From JBOGUF01 sp050696075 (GTDB lineage Bacteria > Chloroflexota > Chloroflexia > Thermomicrobiales > UBA6265), in contig JBOGUF010000216.1 in NCBI GenBank assembly GCA_050696075.1, positions 66,467 to 130,466 on the forward strand: a stretch of 64,000 bases of DNA. Direction: 5' to 3'. This document shows positions 17,241 to 27,124 of the stretch, one piece after another. The first letter of the stretch is position 1, and each line of letters opens with the position of its first letter. Made by a program: the position numbers and the translations under genes. Below the pieces are notes generated by a model. The model was not told where the DNA came from. It saw only the letters and a list, made by a program, of their open reading frames with translations, and ran no database searches.

Positions 17241-17624
17241 TTGAGTAGACGCACCCGCCAAGTCGGCGAGTTTCTCCGCGAGCAGCTCTCCGACATCATC
17301 CGAACCGAGGTCAAGGATCCGCGCATCGGATTCTTCAGTGTCACGCACGTCGAGATGACGCCCGATCTGCGCCTGGCGCGGGTCTACATTAGCGTCCTTG
17401 GATCGGAGGACGAGCGGACGGCGACGTTGACGGCACTCCGGTCTGCCGCCGGTTTTATCCGGCACCATCTCAAGCCGCGTCTTCGGATGAGGCAAATCCC
17501 GGAGCTCGAGTTCCGGGATGATCGCTCGATGGAGCATGCCGAACAGATCGCGCAGGCGCTGCGTAATCTGGGCGAGCCGTCGCCACCTACGCCGTACGCA
17601 CGAGACGCCGGGAGCAAGCGGTGA
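17241..17624 (+). CDS. rbfA: Ribosome-binding factor A
   Basis: Cold-adaptation and 30S maturation factor that binds 16S rRNA helix 1. From TTG 17241 the protein has 127 residues, beginning (M)-S-R-R-T-R-Q-V-G-E as RbfA proteins do, with the KH-fold motifs D-P-R-I-G-F-F-S-V-T-H-V-E and L-x-x-A-x-x-Y-I-S-V-L. AAAGG lies about nine bases before the TTG. A GTG at 17169 overlapping the infB stop would add 24 poorly conserved residues. The last four bases overlap nrnA (GTGA). Confidence 0.9.
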   Translation: MSRRTRQVGEFLREQLSDIIRTEVKDPRIGFFSVTHVEMTPDLRLARVYISVLGSEDERTATLTALRSAAGFIRHHLKPRLRMRQIPELEFRDDRSMEHAEQIAQALRNLGEPSPPTPYARDAGSKR

Positions 17625-18640
17625 CATCGCCGGGGTGGCGCATCGATCCCGTCGCGGCGGATGAGGCGATGCGGCGCTTCCGCTCAGCGCGGACGATCCT
17701 GATGCCGACGCACCAAAATGTCGATGCCGATGGTCTTGCTTCGGCGTTAGCGTTGATGCACGCGTTGAGCGAACTTGGGATGACCGTCGTGCCGCTCATC
17801 AGCGACGGGACTCTGCCACAGAGTTTGCGATTCTTGCCTGGTATCGAGCAGGTCCGCGTCTACGGCGTCGATTCGCTGCCGGACTATGACTTGCTCTGCC
17901 TTGCCGACTGCTCTGACAGGCGTCGTCTGGGCGCGTTCTTCGAGGACGACCACAGCCGGGTCGACGGCAGTGTCCCGATTGTCAACATCGACCACCATGT
18001 GACGAACGATCACTTCGGGGTGGTCAATCTGGTTGAACCGGAGGCGTCCTCGACGGCTGAGCTTGTCGCGGAGTTGTTGCGGCACTGGGAGTCGACGTTG
18101 ACACCGCCCTTGGCGCAGTGCCTCCTGGCTGGTATCTATGGCGACACGCTTGGCTTGCGGACCGAATCGACGACGTCGCGGACGATGAGAACGGTCGCGG
18201 ATCTGGTCGACGCGGGGGCGGATCCCGTGCCGATCGTCGATGCGCTCTTCCGCATTAAGCCGATGTCGACGGTTTGTCTGTGGGAACACGCGCTACGTGG
18301 TGTGCAATGGACAGGACCGCTGATTTGGACCGAAGTGACCAAGGAAACCCTCGCAAACTGCGGCGCCACGGCGTCTGAAGCCGAAGGACTCGTCAACTTC
18401 CTTGCCGGCACAGAGGGCTCACGAGCAGCCGCCATCTTGTACCAGACGGAGACGGGCTGGCGCGTGAGCCTGCGCAGCCTTCCAGTCGACGTGGACGTGG
18501 CCGCAATCGCTTCGGAGTTTGGCGGCGGTGGGCACCCCCGGGCAGCCGGGTGTACCGTCACGGGCGGCGAAGAGGAGAAGCAAGTCTTTCTCCGCCGCGT
18601 CGCTGAGCTTGCGCGGCCGCTCTCTACCGCGCACTCTTAG
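17621..18640 (+). CDS. nrnA: DHH-family nanoRNase / pAp phosphatase (NrnA-like)
   Basis: A manganese-dependent phosphoesterase that degrades short oligoribonucleotides and dephosphorylates pAp. The 339 residues contain the DHH domain (H-Q-N-V-D-A-D near 32, L-A-D-C near 92, N-I-D-H-H-V-T-N near 124) and the C-terminal DHHA1 domain with G-G-G-G-H-P-R-A-A-G. The start GTG or ATG-like codon overlaps rbfA by four bases, the usual rbfA-nrnA-truB order. The dual activity is inferred from the family. Confidence 0.88.
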   Translation: MTSPGWRIDPVAADEAMRRFRSARTILMPTHQNVDADGLASALALMHALSELGMTVVPLISDGTLPQSLRFLPGIEQVRVYGVDSLPDYDLLCLADCSDRRRLGAFFEDDHSRVDGSVPIVNIDHHVTNDHFGVVNLVEPEASSTAELVAELLRHWESTLTPPLAQCLLAGIYGDTLGLRTESTTSRTMRTVADLVDAGADPVPIVDALFRIKPMSTVCLWEHALRGVQWTGPLIWTEVTKETLANCGATASEAEGLVNFLAGTEGSRAAAILYQTETGWRVSLRSLPVDVDVAAIASEFGGGGHPRAAGCTVTGGEEEKQVFLRRVAELARPLSTAHS

Positions 18641-18643
18641 ATT

Positions 18644-19558
18644 ATGCCGAGACGCCCCAGCGGTCCGCCGCGCTTCAATGGGATATTGGTCATCGACAAA
18701 CCGGCCGGTTGGACGAGCCACGACGTCGTGGCTCGCGTCCGCCGGTTGGTGGGCGAGCGGCAAGTCGGGCACGCCGGCACGCTCGATCCGGCGGCTACCG
18801 GGGTCTTGCCCGTTGCGGTCGGTTCCGCGACTCGGGTGGTCGAGTATCTTGCCGATGCGTCGAAGACCTACCTGGCTGAGGTCACATTCGGCGTGGAGAC
18901 GGACAGCCACGACATTGACGGCCAGGTCAACCGCTGGGCAGATGTATCACATGTGCCGGTTGGCGACGTCGAAGTCGCCCTGTCAGCTTGGCGGGGTCCG
19001 ATCGAACAGATTCCACCAATGCATGCGGCGATCAAGATTGGCGGGCGACCGCTTTACGAACGCGCTCGCCGGGGCGAGGAGATCGATCGACCCCCGCGCC
19101 GCGTTGCCATCCATCACTTGGAACTCACTGAATGGCAGCCACCAGTGGCGACGCTAGTCGTCGATTGTTCGAAGGGGACGTACATTCGCGCCTTGGCGCG
19201 CGATCTTGGAAGCGACCTGGGCGTCGGCGCCTACCTCTCGAACCTCGTCCGAGTGCGAACTGGTCCGTTCGATCTATCTCACGCCTGGACACTGGCGGAA
19301 CTGGCGGAGCTTGACCTGGAGGCCGAATGGCCGACAATCGCCGTGCATCCGGACGCGGCGGTTGAGCATCTTGACGCGCTCATATTGGACGATGATGCGA
19401 CGCGACGCTGGGCGACCGGCCAGGCCATTGGATCTACATCTGAGACACTCGGCGTCATACGGGTCTATGACTCGGCCGGTGAGTGGCTCGGCATCGCCGT
19501 AGGACAGCCGGATTCGCATACATGGAAGCCCGCAAAAGTGATAGTGAGCGCGTCGTGA
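18644..19558 (+). CDS. truB: tRNA pseudouridine(55) synthase TruB
   Basis: Makes pseudouridine 55 in the T-loop of tRNAs. The 304 residues show D-K-P-x-G-W-T-S-H-D-V-V near residue 20 and the catalytic Asp in G-H-A-G-T-L-D-P-x-A-T-G-V-L (about 46-59), followed by K-x-Y-x-A-E-V-T-F-G and, later, C-S-K-G-T-Y-I-R-A-L-A-R-D-L-G. It starts three bases after the nrnA stop and its TGA shares one base with the ribF ATG (TGATG). Confidence 0.95.
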   Translation: MPRRPSGPPRFNGILVIDKPAGWTSHDVVARVRRLVGERQVGHAGTLDPAATGVLPVAVGSATRVVEYLADASKTYLAEVTFGVETDSHDIDGQVNRWADVSHVPVGDVEVALSAWRGPIEQIPPMHAAIKIGGRPLYERARRGEEIDRPPRRVAIHHLELTEWQPPVATLVVDCSKGTYIRALARDLGSDLGVGAYLSNLVRVRTGPFDLSHAWTLAELAELDLEAEWPTIAVHPDAAVEHLDALILDDDATRRWATGQAIGSTSETLGVIRVYDSAGEWLGIAVGQPDSHTWKPAKVIVSAS

Positions 19559-20499
19559 TGGAACAGGTTGAGAGACGGCTGGACGACGTCGCGGTGTTGA
19601 CGCCAGCGGATCGCGTGGTGACGATCGGGTCTTTCGATGGGATACACCGTGGGCATCACCTTCTCTTAGTGAGGACAGTCGAGCGGGCGCGAGAGCTCGA
19701 CATGGCGTCGCTCGCCGTCACCTTCGAGCCGATCCCGGCTATGGTGCTCCGACCGGACCGCTTTCCCGGCCGCATCTGCCCGGCTGGAGAGAAGCAAGAG
19801 CGGCTGGTGGATGCCGGCTTCAACCACGTGTTGACGCTGGCCTTTGACCTACCTTTCTCCCGTCAGTCGCCGGAATCGTTCATGGAATGGTTGGCGGCGG
19901 AAACCGGACTGAAGGAGTTGTGGGTCGGCGAGGCCTTCGCCCTAGGCCGGGACCGTGCCGGCAACGTTGAACGCCTGCGTGCAATTGGTGAGATGCTGGG
20001 ATTCTCAGTCGCGTCGTTGCCGCGATTAATGGACGACGGTAACGTCATAAGCAGCAGCGCCATTCGGACAGCGATTCAGGCCGGCAACGCGTCGTTGGCG
20101 CGCCGGCTGCTCGGCCGGCCGTTTCGGGTGGCCGGCGAAGTGATCCATGGCGCGCATTTGGGGCGTACAATCGGGTATCCAACGGCGAACGTCGAACCGC
20201 CGAGCGAACTGGTTCGCCTGCCGGACGGCATCTACGTCTCGTGCGCCCAAGTCGCCGGTGAATCGGCGCCGCGGCAATCGATGACGTACGTCGGAACGCG
20301 CCCCACGGTCAATTCCGGCATGCGCATGGTCGAGACACACATTCTCGACTTCGATGGTGATCTTTACGGGCAAACGCTGGCGGTGGACGTGCTCGAACGG
20401 ATTCGAGGTGACGAGCTGTTCGATTCATTGGAGGCGCTGATCGCACAGTTGAAGCGCGATGAAACGTCAACCCGGGCGTATTTCGCCGCGTCGACATAA
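19558..20499 (+). CDS. ribF: Bifunctional riboflavin kinase / FAD synthetase
   Basis: Converts riboflavin to FMN and FMN to FAD. The 313-residue protein has an N-terminal nucleotidyltransferase domain (about 1-180) with G-S-F-D-G-I-H-R-G-H-H and I-S-S-S-A-I-R, and a C-terminal flavokinase domain (about 185-310) with G-R-T-I-G-Y-P-T-A-N-V and the G-T-R-P-T-V segment. The ATG at 19558 overlaps the truB stop by one base, so the start upstream at 19483 is unlikely. It ends the nusA operon; infC has its own promoter just downstream. Confidence 0.95.
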   Translation: MEQVERRLDDVAVLTPADRVVTIGSFDGIHRGHHLLLVRTVERARELDMASLAVTFEPIPAMVLRPDRFPGRICPAGEKQERLVDAGFNHVLTLAFDLPFSRQSPESFMEWLAAETGLKELWVGEAFALGRDRAGNVERLRAIGEMLGFSVASLPRLMDDGNVISSSAIRTAIQAGNASLARRLLGRPFRVAGEVIHGAHLGRTIGYPTANVEPPSELVRLPDGIYVSCAQVAGESAPRQSMTYVGTRPTVNSGMRMVETHILDFDGDLYGQTLAVDVLERIRGDELFDSLEALIAQLKRDETSTRAYFAAST

Positions 20500-20510
20500 A
20501 ATGAGCGCAA

Positions 20511-20540
20511 TTGACCTGTTTCGAGCGTGCGTGCTAGAAT
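20511..20540 (+). promoter_or_regulatory. Predicted promoter of infC-rpmI-rplT
   Basis: -35 TTGACC (20511-20516), 18-bp spacer, -10 TAGAAT (20535-20540), preceded by TGC. The transcript would begin near 20547 with a leader of about 90 bases. Confidence 0.7.
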
Positions 20541-20558
20541 CTTTCGGGTCTGCCGCTC

Positions 20559-20600
20559 AACGCACGCGGTGTTCTTGCCGCGGCGTTTCTGCGTTTTAAC
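20559..20600 (+). promoter_or_regulatory. infC leader hairpin (possible attenuator)
   Basis: Arms AACGC-A-CGCGG (20559-20569) and CCGCG-GCGTT (20578-20587) pair with a single bulged A around a TGTTCTTG loop, and are followed by TCTGCGTTTT. The layout is like a weak intrinsic terminator in the leader of a translation-factor/ribosomal-protein operon. In Bacillus and E. coli infC-rpmI-rplT is autoregulated by L20 through its leader; that comparison is the only basis for a regulatory role here. Confidence 0.5.
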
Positions 20601-20625
20601 GGTTGAGTCCGAAGCGGTAGACTAA

Positions 20626-20641
20626 GAGGAGGAGAACCCTG
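20626..20641 (+). promoter_or_regulatory. Strong Shine-Dalgarno and probable CTG start of infC
   Basis: AGGAGG at 20627-20632 lies exactly six bases before an in-frame CTG (20639-20641). An in-frame TAG at 20618-20620 bounds the frame upstream. The next conventional start, GTG 20663, is 30 bases from this site, too far for normal use. Confidence 0.6.
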
Positions 20642-21241
20642 ACCAGACCAATTCAAACTCGCGTGAATGAGCGTATTCGGATCCGGGAAGTTCGTCTGAT
20701 CGACGAGGAGGGGAACCAGGTCGGCATCATTCCGACGCGCGATGCCATGGACATGGCTCGCGAGCGAGGACTCGACCTCGTCGAGGTTGCGCCAAATGCC
20801 GTCCCTCCGGTCTGCCGGCTGATGGACTACGGAAAGTTCCGGTACGAACAGAGCCGCAAGGAACGCGAGTCGCGCCGGCACCAACATGTGATCAGATTGA
20901 AGGAAGTTCGCATCCGACCCAAGATCGACGATCACGATCTGGAAACACGAGGTCGTCAGGCGGCGAAGTTCCTGGATGCTGGCGATAAGGTGAAACTCAC
21001 CGTCCTCTTTCGGGGACGGGAGATGGCCCATCCGGACATCGGCCGGGGTCTTCTGGATCAACTCGCCGATCAGTTACGGCCGCACGGCGCGGTCGAACAG
21101 ACGCCCCGGATGGAGGGGCGGACGATGACGATGATTCTGAATCCGCTACGCCAGAAGCAGAGTCAACATGAAAAGGAGGGTGGGCAGCGTCGTGTCGAAG
21201 CTCAAGCTCAAGACGCACAAGGGAGCGAAGCGCCGGTTTAA
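20639..21241 (+). CDS. infC: Translation initiation factor IF-3
   Basis: Binds the 30S subunit, blocks premature 50S joining and checks the start codon. From CTG 20639 the product is 200 residues: (M)-T-R-P-I-Q-T-R-V-N-E-R-I-R, then the N-domain, the Lys-rich linker and the C-domain with K-E-V-R-I-R-P-K-I and M-E-G-R-T-M-T-M-I-L. About 30 residues continue past the usual IF-3 end and overlap rpmI. The CTG is chosen because of AGGAGG at six bases; GTG 20663 would leave that site unused. Non-AUG starts on infC are known (AUU in E. coli) and serve autoregulation. Confidence 0.93.
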   Translation: MTRPIQTRVNERIRIREVRLIDEEGNQVGIIPTRDAMDMARERGLDLVEVAPNAVPPVCRLMDYGKFRYEQSRKERESRRHQHVIRLKEVRIRPKIDDHDLETRGRQAAKFLDAGDKVKLTVLFRGREMAHPDIGRGLLDQLADQLRPHGAVEQTPRMEGRTMTMILNPLRQKQSQHEKEGGQRRVEAQAQDAQGSEAPV

Positions 21242-21398
21242 GATCACGGCAACCGGTAAGATCTTGCGCACCAAAGGGATGAAGAGCCACAATCGCCGGA
21301 AGAAGGCGCCCCGCGTGAAGCGCCAGTTCGATCGGATGCTTCCCTTGCACAGCGCCGACACGAAGCGCGTCAAGCGGATGCTGCCGTACGGCGAGTAG
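21192..21398 (+). CDS. rpmI: 50S ribosomal protein bL35
   Basis: A 68-residue basic protein with the bL35 signature K-L-K-T-H-K-G-A-K-R-R-F-K-I-T-A-T-G-K, R-x-x-R-K-K and V-K-R-M-L-P-Y. GTG 21192 gives normal length; ATG 21168 would add eight residues and has no ribosome site before it, whereas AAGGAGG (21173-21179) lies 12 bases before the GTG. The gene begins inside the end of infC (50-base overlap), so translation is likely coupled. Confidence 0.92.
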   Translation: MSKLKLKTHKGAKRRFKITATGKILRTKGMKSHNRRKKAPRVKRQFDRMLPLHSADTKRVKRMLPYGE

Positions 21399-21445
21399 CG
21401 CGTTCGAGCTGCTTAGGACCAGGTAAACGAGGGGAAAGCAAAACC

Positions 21446-21820
21446 ATGGCCCGCGTAAAGCGTGGTGTCGTCTCGCATCGACGGCACAAGAGGGTACTAG
21501 CCCAGGTCAAGGGTCATTACGGGACCAATAACCGGCTGTTCAAGCGCGCCCACGAGTCGCTCATGCGCTCCCTGGCGTATGCCTACCGCGATCGCCGCAC
21601 GCGCAAGCGCGACTTTCGCCGGTTGTGGATCATTCGGATCAATGCGGCTAGCCGCATGCATGGATTGCCTTACAGTCGACTCATTCAGGGTTTGAAGCTG
21701 GCCGGAGTGGAGGTCGATCGCAAGATGCTGGCCGACCTTGCGGTGCGGGACGAAGCAGCGTTCGCGGCGATCGTCAACGTCGCCAAGCAACACGTGCCCG
21801 CGAGCCAGCCGACAGCCTGA
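21446..21820 (+). CDS. rplT: 50S ribosomal protein bL20
   Basis: A 124-residue 23S rRNA-binding protein needed early in 50S assembly. Signature M-A-R-V-K-R-G-V, H-x-x-R-H-K-x-V-L and the segment R-D-F-R-R-L-W-I-x-R-I-N-A-A are intact. GAGGGG lies about ten bases upstream of the ATG. In other bacteria L20 represses its own operon. The stop shares one base with the ATG of the methyltransferase gene that follows (TGATG). Confidence 0.96.
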   Translation: MARVKRGVVSHRRHKRVLAQVKGHYGTNNRLFKRAHESLMRSLAYAYRDRRTRKRDFRRLWIIRINAASRMHGLPYSRLIQGLKLAGVEVDRKMLADLAVRDEAAFAAIVNVAKQHVPASQPTA

Positions 21821-22638
21821 TGGCCGCCGGATTGCCGGGGCAATCGACATCAGTCATTCGAAGTCCTGACAATCGCATCGTGAAGTACGTGCGCTCGCTC
21901 CGTCGCCGCTCTAATCGGCAGGCGGAGCGAGCGTTCGTCGTTGAGGGAATGCGCGCGGTCGAGGATGCATTAGACGCCGGTGCCGGCATTCGCCAGATTC
22001 TCGTCCGGGACGGAGACACAGTCGCGAAGGACATTGTCCTACTCTATCGCATTGAAGCGGATGTCCTCTCGGTCGATTCCAAGCTGTTCAACTTCCTGAC
22101 GGAGACGGTGGCGCCGCAGGGTGTGCTCGCGGTCGTGGACATGCCAACTGTGGCGATTGAGGCATCGCAAGTGCCATTGATCCTGGTGCTCGATCGGCCG
22201 CGTGATCCGGGCAATCTGGGCACGCTCCTGCGCACGGCTGCCGCCGCCGGCGTGACGCTGGTCGCGCTCACCGACGAGAGCGTTGATCCGTACAATCCCA
22301 AGGTCGTGCGGGCGGCGATGGGTGCGCATTTTCGCGTGGCGATTCGGGACTGGACCGAAGAAGTTGAACGGTCGGTCTTGCGGACTTGTCCGACCCGCCT
22401 AGCTGCCGTCTCAGGCGCCAAGAGAGCGTACGACGCCGTCGATTGGCTGGGCGGCACGGCGCTTATCATCGGATCCGAAGCACACGGCGTTTCGGCCGAG
22501 ATGGCGGCGCTGGCAACCGATCATGTCAGCATCCCGCTTGCGGCCAACGTGGAGTCGCTCAATGCGGCCGTTGCGGGGGGCGTGCTCCTTTTCGAGGCGG
22601 CTCGACAGCGTCGGAACCAGGCGTCGGCGCCCGCCTAG
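21820..22638 (+). CDS. SpoU/TrmH-family RNA 2'-O-methyltransferase
   Basis: A SAM-dependent ribose methyltransferase acting on rRNA or tRNA. The 272 residues have the substrate-binding N-terminal domain (about 10-95) and the knotted SPOUT domain with D-R-P-R-D-P-G-N-L-G-T-L-L-R-T-A (about 124-139), V-V-R-A-A-M-G-A-H-F, I-I-G-S-E-A-H-G-V-S and I-P-L-A-x-x-V-E-S-L-N-A-A-V-A. The exact nucleotide target is not deducible; the family includes RlmB and TrmH. It is translationally coupled to rplT, a position it holds in many bacteria (rplT-spoU-pheST), but pheST is absent here. Confidence 0.9.
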   Translation: MAAGLPGQSTSVIRSPDNRIVKYVRSLRRRSNRQAERAFVVEGMRAVEDALDAGAGIRQILVRDGDTVAKDIVLLYRIEADVLSVDSKLFNFLTETVAPQGVLAVVDMPTVAIEASQVPLILVLDRPRDPGNLGTLLRTAAAAGVTLVALTDESVDPYNPKVVRAAMGAHFRVAIRDWTEEVERSVLRTCPTRLAAVSGAKRAYDAVDWLGGTALIIGSEAHGVSAEMAALATDHVSIPLAANVESLNAAVAGGVLLFEAARQRRNQASAPA

Positions 22639-22741
22639 GCGCGGCCATACATCCAGGGCTCTTTGCCAAAACGTAGGCCAATACAGCACTTTCCGGGCGA
22701 TCGATGGAAAGGGGTCGGCTCCGGCGACGTGCTAGACTGGC

Positions 22742-22768
22742 CGGACCGCTGCCCGCCAGGGCGAGCGG
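22742..22768 (+). promoter_or_regulatory. Leader hairpin upstream of HU gene
   Basis: Nested inverted repeats (outer arms GACCGCT/AGCGGTC, inner arms GCCC/GGGC) lie just after a TG-extended TAGACT -10 (22733-22738). No T-run follows, so this looks like a leader stem-loop rather than a terminator. Confidence 0.4.
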
Positions 22769-22805
22769 TCGAGCATCACGTAGACGAGGTAAAAAGGGGG
22801 ACCTG

Positions 22806-23084
22806 ATGCGAAAGCAGGATCTGATCCGCGCGGTCGCGCGCCAGACCTCCCAGTCCGAATCCCAGGTGACGTCGACTGTCAACGCGGTCTTCGACCAGAT
22901 CCAGCGGACACTTGCCGATGGTGACGAGGTCGTGATTAGCGGCTTCGGTGCTTTTCGGGTCGTGGAGCGCTCCGCCCGGCAGGGTCGGAGTCCACGGACC
23001 GGCCAACCGATGACCATTCCCGCGCGCAAGAGCCCCGCCTTTCGCCCAGGCGCCGAGCTTAAGCGAACCGTCGGTGGCGGCTAA
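22806..23084 (+). CDS. HU-family histone-like DNA-binding protein
   Basis: A 92-residue nucleoid protein that bends DNA as a dimer. The motif G-F-G-x-F-x-V-x-x-R-x-A-R-x-G-R-x-P-x-T-G is present in slightly changed form (G-F-G-A-F-R-V-V-E-R-S-A-R-Q-G-R), followed by the A-R-K-S-P-A-F-R-P-G arm end. ATG 22806 follows a purine-rich AAAAAGGGGG. It converges with plsX, and the two stop codons overlap by four bases. Confidence 0.93.
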   Translation: MRKQDLIRAVARQTSQSESQVTSTVNAVFDQIQRTLADGDEVVISGFGAFRVVERSARQGRSPRTGQPMTIPARKSPAFRPGAELKRTVGGG

Positions 23085-24082
23085 GCTGGCGCGTCCTCCG
23101 GTACCGCGGCGCGAATCAGTTCGATAAGCTGGCTCTCGGCAACCCGCCGCCCGACCCCGACGGCGTTCGCTATTGCGCGTTCGTTGGAGCGTCCGTGGGC
23201 GATGATCACGGCGCCGTTGACGCCAAGCAACGGCGCACCGCCAAACCGCGCATAGTCGAGCCGTGACCTCACCGCTTGCAATGCTGGCCGTAGCGCCATC
23301 GCCGCGAGCTTGCGTGGCAGCGTCTTGGTGACCTCCGCCCGAAGCTCTTCCATGAGCGCCGTCGCCGTGCCTTGCGCGACTTTCAAGGCAATGTTGCCGG
23401 TGAAGCCGTCGGCGACGATGACGTCGACTTGGCCGGAGAGGATCTCTGTGCCCTCTATATTGCCGGCAAAGGTGATGGATGGTTCGGATTCAAGGAGCGG
23501 AAACGCGGCCTGAACGAGCTGGTTTCCTTTGGTCGGTTCTTCGCCGTTCGAAAGCAGCCCAACGGTTGGATTGGCCACAGCTCGCTCTAGCCGGGTGTAG
23601 ATCGTGCCCATCAGCGCCATTTGGACAAGGTGCTCCGGCTTCGGATCGGTTACCGCGCCCAGATCGAGGAGGAGCGTCGGGTTCCCGCGCGTGGGGATGA
23701 ACGCGCCGATGGCCGGTCGGTCGATGCCAGGGACTCTGCCCAACGTGAGCAGCGCGCAGGCCATGACGGCGCCGCTATTTCCCGCCGAGACCAGTGCGTC
23801 CGCCTCGCCGTCGCGGAGCAGCTCGAGTCCAACCCCGATGCTAGACCGCGGCTTTCGGCGAATTGCCTGAGCCGGATGTTCGTGCATCTCGATAGTGTCC
23901 GGCGCGTCGACGATGCGTAGGTCCACGCCCGACAGGTCGATGGCCTGAACGATCGGATCGATCTCGGAACGACGTCCCACGAGGGCGAGATCGACGCCGA
24001 AGGCGCGAGCGCCCTCGATGGCGCCAGGCACGATGACGCTGACGCCGCGATCCCCACCCATGGCGTCTACGGCGATCCGCAT
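23081..24082 (-). CDS. plsX: Phosphate acyltransferase PlsX
   Basis: Makes acyl-phosphate from acyl-ACP for phospholipid synthesis. The 333 residues begin I-A-V-D-A-M-G-G-D and contain S-A-G-N-S-G-A-V-M, G-L-L-S-N-G-E-E-P-T-K-G-N and the V-D-V-I-V-A-D-G-F-T-G-N-I-A-L-K motif, all standard. ATG 24082 has GGGAGG five bases upstream. It is downstream of gyrB, separated from it by a strong terminator, so it may need its own promoter. The gene it usually accompanies (fabD/fabH/acpP) is absent. Confidence 0.95.
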   Translation of the reverse strand: MRIAVDAMGGDRGVSVIVPGAIEGARAFGVDLALVGRRSEIDPIVQAIDLSGVDLRIVDAPDTIEMHEHPAQAIRRKPRSSIGVGLELLRDGEADALVSAGNSGAVMACALLTLGRVPGIDRPAIGAFIPTRGNPTLLLDLGAVTDPKPEHLVQMALMGTIYTRLERAVANPTVGLLSNGEEPTKGNQLVQAAFPLLESEPSITFAGNIEGTEILSGQVDVIVADGFTGNIALKVAQGTATALMEELRAEVTKTLPRKLAAMALRPALQAVRSRLDYARFGGAPLLGVNGAVIIAHGRSNERAIANAVGVGRRVAESQLIELIRAAVPEDAPA

Positions 24083-24112
24083 TCCCGCCTCCCGCGGTGA
24101 CCGCGAAGAACA

Positions 24113-24140
24113 AGGGGCGGAACCAATCGGTTCCGCCCCT
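24113..24140 (-). terminator. Intrinsic terminator after gyrB
   Basis: A perfect 12-bp inverted repeat (arms AGGGGCGGAACC and its complement) with a four-base loop; on the minus strand it is followed by TGTTCTT. It lies 24 bases after the gyrB stop. Confidence 0.85.
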
Positions 24141-24164
24141 GGCATGACGTCCGATGCAACTACA

Positions 24165-26084
<1,920 letters not shown>

Positions 26085-26119
26085 GAGTGCTGCGCTCCTT
26101 TGTCCCGCGCGTCAGGGCG

Positions 26120-27088
26120 CTAGGACGATGCCGTCGGCTGGATTGCCACGTCGGGCCGCCACAGCCGAAGCCGATCGTTGAAGAAGATCATGCTCGCCAT
26201 CGCCAATCCGCCGGCGAAGAACGCGTGGGCGATGACAGCGAGAAAGAGACCCGCGGGCGAGTCGACGAGGCGCGCCCAGATCTCAGGCAAACCAAGCGTG
26301 ATCACCAGTGCTGCCATGATAAAGCCAACCGTCGGCCAGAAGTTTCGCCGGACGACGTTGAAGCTGTAATAGACCGCTCGCAGCGGACCAACTTCCAAGA
26401 CGACGATCGCGTCGAACATGAAATAGAGAAAGATGGCGGCGGCAATCCCCAGCGGGAACGCGATTGCGCCGAGTAAGGGCGCCAGATTGATCCCCATCGC
26501 CAGGAATATCCCCGTGGCGATCAACACCGGCCCGCCGACCAAAACGACCAGTCCGATCAACAGCACGAGAAGCCCGAGAAACCGAAACCAGGCGGCGAGT
26601 ACCGCTCGCGCGATTTGGCCAACCGTGCGGGCACGTCCCACTGCCGCGTCGGCCAACGGCACCGCGTAGGCCATAAACGCGCCGCCGGCGACGACAATCA
26701 TCGCGAACCCGACCAGGCAGACGAGCCACCATTGGTCGGGCGTCACAGCCGGTCGACTCCACACCTCGTAGAGGGCGCCACGGTCGAGTCCGCCAAGCAT
26801 CGACGGCACGAACATGGCGATGAGGTACGTCAGGTCCCAGCCGCCCGCGTCGTGCAACGAATCGATGATCTGTTGCCTGTCGGCTGGATCCGCGTCGACG
26901 ACGATCTCCTGCAAGCGATCGGTCAATGCGATCGGCGCGAGACGCCAACCGATCCAGTAGTAGAGATCGAGCAGCATCGGGACAGCCATGAGCAACGGAT
27001 GCGCAAGCGCCACCGAAAGACCGGCCGCGATGGTGTCGATAATGCCGGGCGTTGCCGACTTCTGTGACGTAGCCAACGGTCGTTGCAT
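26120..27088 (-). CDS. Polytopic membrane protein of unknown function
   Basis: A 322-residue protein with about six transmembrane helices (approximately 28-48, 88-105, 127-155, 165-215 as two helices, 225-245, 262-310 as two). It resembles the broad group of membrane proteins with a glycerophosphodiester-phosphodiesterase-type membrane domain (Y-Y-S-F-N-V-V-R-R-N-F-W-P near 250), but I see no catalytic motif. It lies between the metallopeptidase gene and gyrB, all on the minus strand. Function cannot be given. Confidence 0.7.
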   Translation of the reverse strand: MQRPLATSQKSATPGIIDTIAAGLSVALAHPLLMAVPMLLDLYYWIGWRLAPIALTDRLQEIVVDADPADRQQIIDSLHDAGGWDLTYLIAMFVPSMLGGLDRGALYEVWSRPAVTPDQWWLVCLVGFAMIVVAGGAFMAYAVPLADAAVGRARTVGQIARAVLAAWFRFLGLLVLLIGLVVLVGGPVLIATGIFLAMGINLAPLLGAIAFPLGIAAAIFLYFMFDAIVVLEVGPLRAVYYSFNVVRRNFWPTVGFIMAALVITLGLPEIWARLVDSPAGLFLAVIAHAFFAGGLAMASMIFFNDRLRLWRPDVAIQPTASS

Positions 27089-27124
27089 CTGTCTCCGCGC
27101 CGGTTCGCTTCTGTGCGGCGCTGC

